Assembly (NCBI GenBank): GCA_024637035.1
Contig: JAGXFW010000031.1
Span: forward strand, 1-33,244
Origin: Actinomycetes bacterium
GTDB taxonomy: Bacteria; Actinomycetota; Thermoleophilia; RBG-16-64-13
Reading direction: 5' to 3'
DNA: 33,244 bases
Part shown: piece after piece, positions 31,251 through 33,244 of the stretch
Layout: each line of letters opens with the position of its first letter
Numbering within the stretch: the stretch's first letter is position 1
Translations under genes and position numbers: made by a program
Notes under the pieces: model-generated
Seen by the model: the letters and a program-made list of their open reading frames with translations, nothing else
Databases searched by the model: none
Told to the model about the DNA's origin: nothing

Positions 31251-33200
31251 ATGGACTCATCCGCCCGTCGAACTACGTGTTCGCTCGACTGTCCAGACCG
31301 TTGTTCGGTGCTCGTCCACTCCACCTCCGATCTCCGCGGCCCCGCCGCCCTCAGACTGAGCGGCGACCCCGATCATCCATTCACGCGTGGACTCCTGTGC
31401 CGCAAGATCCACCGACACCCGGCCCGACTCGTTTCGCACGAGCGCATTCGCAGCCCCATGCTCCGCGAGGGGGGCCGTGGCGGCCGCTTCCGGCCCGCGT
31501 CCTGGGAAGAGGCGATGGACGTCGCGGCTGGGGCCGTCGCCGATGCCCGCTGCTGGGACCCCGCCTCGATCATGATGATCAGGAGCGCTGGAGCGATGGG
31601 CGCGGGCAAGGAGTTCGCCGAGTACGTCTTCGGACTGCTCGGCGCACGCGGCGTCTCAGGCAGTCTGTGTGACGCGGCGGGAACAGCCGCCGTGCAACGG
31701 GACGCGGGCGCTCTCGACATGAACGATCCGGCACAGATAGCACTGTCAGACGCCGTGGTCCTCTGGGGCAAGAACCCGCGCGCCTCCTCGGTGCACACCG
31801 CCGCTCAGGTGGTCGCGCTCCGACGTCGCGGTGGAAACGTGATAGCCGTGACCCCGGATGCTCTCGGCATGCGCGGTCTGGCCGACCACGTCGTGCGGGT
31901 CCGCCCGGGCGAAGATCGATTCCTGGCTCTCGCGGTGGCACGCTTGCTCCTGGAAGCCGGGGCCGATGATCTGGCCAGATCGTCCAACGACGAAGCGTTC
32001 CGGGCGCTTCTGGCGTCGTACGACACCCAGGAACTCCTGGCGATCTGCGATGTACCGGAAGCCGACGCCCGCCGCTTGGCCGAGATCTACGCGTCCTCGC
32101 CCCGAGTCGCCACGATCGTGGGATGGGGCACGCAGAGGTACCTTCATGGCGGTGAGACCGTGCGCGCGCTTCACGCCCTGGCGCTGCTCGCGGGAACACT
32201 TGGCGTCGAGGGTGGGGGTTTCTTCTACAGTCGCTCGTCATCACAGCATTTCCGTCCCCTCTCCGCCCTTCTGGCCGAGGGGGGCCTGGAGGGGGAGCTC
32301 CTACCACCTCCCCTTGAGATCTCCATGCTCGCGGACTCCATGCGGGCAGCCTCACCCCCCGTGCGGGTAGCCTGGTTGTTCGCGGCGAACCTACTGAACC
32401 AAGGCCCCGACTCCACTGCTCTGCGCCGTGCGTTCGACAAGGTGGAGACCGTGGTCGCGGTGGAAGCCTTCTGGACCGAGACCGCCCGCGCCGCCACGAT
32501 AGTCCTACCTCCCGCTCTCTGGCTTGAAGACGAAGACGTGATCGGCTCCTGTTGGCGCAACGAGATAGCCGCCGTTCGCGCGGTCGTCGACCCACCCCCC
32601 GGCTGCCGCAGCGATTTCGACATCCTCCTCGACTTGGCCATGCGCCTGCGGCTGCCCGTCCCGTATGGCACACTCGACGAATGGCTGCGCGCTCGCCTTC
32701 CATCCGAAGGGCCCGCGCTCGAGACCCTGCGCCAGCGGGGATACCACGACATCGACCGCCCGCCCGTCGCATGGCAAGACGGCTTCGGTCACCCGGATGG
32801 TCGCTTCCTGCTCGTCGACGCTGTCACTCCGCCACCCCCGCGAGATGAGGGCTACCCCTTCACCCTGCTCACGCAGATACGCGGCGAAGCCATGCACTCA
32901 CAGATGTCGGCCGCCGAGCAGACCGAGCCGCTGAAGGTGCGCATGCACCCGGAGGCGACCTCGGCACTCGGCCTCGATGATGGGGCGTACGTGCGTGTCG
33001 TCAGCCGCGTGGGACACATCGAGGGCGTCCTGTCCCTGGATCCTGGACTCCACCCCGAAGCAGTCGCCTGCCCCCGCGGCGGGTGGATCGAATTCGGCCT
33101 CGGCGTCAACGAAGCCACGGTCGCCCAGACGACCGACATGGGCGGCGGGACCGCCTTCTACTCGACCCACGTCCGGGTGGAGCGAGCCGAACGACCCTAG
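31251..33200 (+). CDS. Molybdopterin-dependent oxidoreductase (bis-MGD family)
   Basis: This 649-residue catalytic subunit has the N-terminal [4Fe-4S] motif with Cys10, Cys14, Cys18 and Cys50, then the Mo/W-bis-MGD core with Cys140 (GSLCDAAGTA) as the likely metal ligand. A C-terminal cofactor-binding domain follows (about 540-645, TQIRGEAMHSQMS, VRMHPEATSALGLDDGAYVRVV). A cysteine, not selenocysteine, fills the ligand position. No signal peptide, so a cytoplasmic enzyme is likely. Substrate is unclear: the formate dehydrogenase, thiosulfate/polysulfide reductase and related groups share these features. The ATG at 31251 is chosen because family similarity begins directly after it. No FeS or membrane subunit is seen before the window ends. 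Confidence 0.87.
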   Translation: MDSSARRTTCSLDCPDRCSVLVHSTSDLRGPAALRLSGDPDHPFTRGLLCRKIHRHPARLVSHERIRSPMLREGGRGGRFRPASWEEAMDVAAGAVADARCWDPASIMMIRSAGAMGAGKEFAEYVFGLLGARGVSGSLCDAAGTAAVQRDAGALDMNDPAQIALSDAVVLWGKNPRASSVHTAAQVVALRRRGGNVIAVTPDALGMRGLADHVVRVRPGEDRFLALAVARLLLEAGADDLARSSNDEAFRALLASYDTQELLAICDVPEADARRLAEIYASSPRVATIVGWGTQRYLHGGETVRALHALALLAGTLGVEGGGFFYSRSSSQHFRPLSALLAEGGLEGELLPPPLEISMLADSMRAASPPVRVAWLFAANLLNQGPDSTALRRAFDKVETVVAVEAFWTETARAATIVLPPALWLEDEDVIGSCWRNEIAAVRAVVDPPPGCRSDFDILLDLAMRLRLPVPYGTLDEWLRARLPSEGPALETLRQRGYHDIDRPPVAWQDGFGHPDGRFLLVDAVTPPPPRDEGYPFTLLTQIRGEAMHSQMSAAEQTEPLKVRMHPEATSALGLDDGAYVRVVSRVGHIEGVLSLDPGLHPEAVACPRGGWIEFGLGVNEATVAQTTDMGGGTAFYSTHVRVERAERP

Positions 33201-33214
33201 GAGGTTGCTGAGAA

Positions 33215-33244
33215 GTGACGCCGCGCCGTCAGGGCGCGATGGGC
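33215..33244 (+). CDS. Possible start of a gene downstream of the molybdopterin oxidoreductase
   Basis: GTG at 33215 opens a frame reading MTPRRQGAMG to the window end. AGGAGG overlaps the stop of the preceding gene and lies ten bases upstream, slightly long. If real it would be translationally coupled to the oxidoreductase. Ten codons are too few to identify it. Confidence 0.35.
   Translation, partial: MTPRRQGAMG

Noticed and set aside
1-33244. tRNA, rRNA genes, CRISPR arrays or riboswitches.
   Set aside because: None could be recognised by eye on either strand; a covariance-model scan would be needed to exclude small RNAs.

Overview
The window is a GC-rich chromosomal segment from a Gram-positive bacterium, most likely an actinomycetote, possibly an anaerobic or redox-versatile lineage. 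The reasons are the codon use, two secreted proteins carrying cell-wall-binding type-2 repeats, a sulfide:quinone-reductase-like flavoprotein, Fe-S proteins and a molybdopterin oxidoreductase. This placement is an inference from gene content; no rRNA or tRNA gene is visible.

Region 1 (1-4000) is visibly AT-richer than the rest and looks acquired. On the minus strand it carries a membrane protein, a DUF4338 (DruA-like) protein and a kinase fused to an AAA/STAND-type ATPase. The ATPase C-terminus is cut by the end of an IS3-family element that runs off the left edge. Region 2 (4300-9860) is housekeeping and signalling: threonine synthase, DegV, a PAS/PAS hybrid histidine kinase and a FitA/VapC-type toxin-antitoxin pair.

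Region 3 (9938-15693) is the most interesting. Two divergent operons share an 18-bp perfect palindrome at 13060-13077. Leftward are an SQR-like flavoprotein, an amphi-Trp protein and a DUF438/hemerythrin/PAS protein. Rightward are a YchN/DsrE-family protein, an ArsR-type repressor, a GcvH-like lipoyl protein and a RecB/Cas4-like nuclease. In the DsrE gene an in-frame UGA stands exactly where the family has its conserved cysteine, and a 9-bp hairpin follows whose geometry fits a bacterial SECIS. I read it as a probable selenoprotein of sulfide/persulfide metabolism.

Region 4 (15941-21306) has two secreted cell-wall-binding-repeat proteins, a CHAP amidase and a CapA-like metallophosphoesterase. 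The CHAP gene also has an in-frame UGA, between its signal peptide and catalytic domain, again followed at SECIS-like distance by a perfect 8-bp hairpin. It is either a second selenoprotein or a nonsense-interrupted gene.

Region 5 (21547-33244) holds a double [4Fe-4S] protein, a UvrD-like helicase, an MFS transporter, a CoA-binding protein, an aldehyde dehydrogenase, two unrecognised cytoplasmic proteins, a small secreted protein and a molybdopterin oxidoreductase with a possible leaderless start. Most of these are single-gene units in alternating orientation, two pairs overlapping tail to tail.
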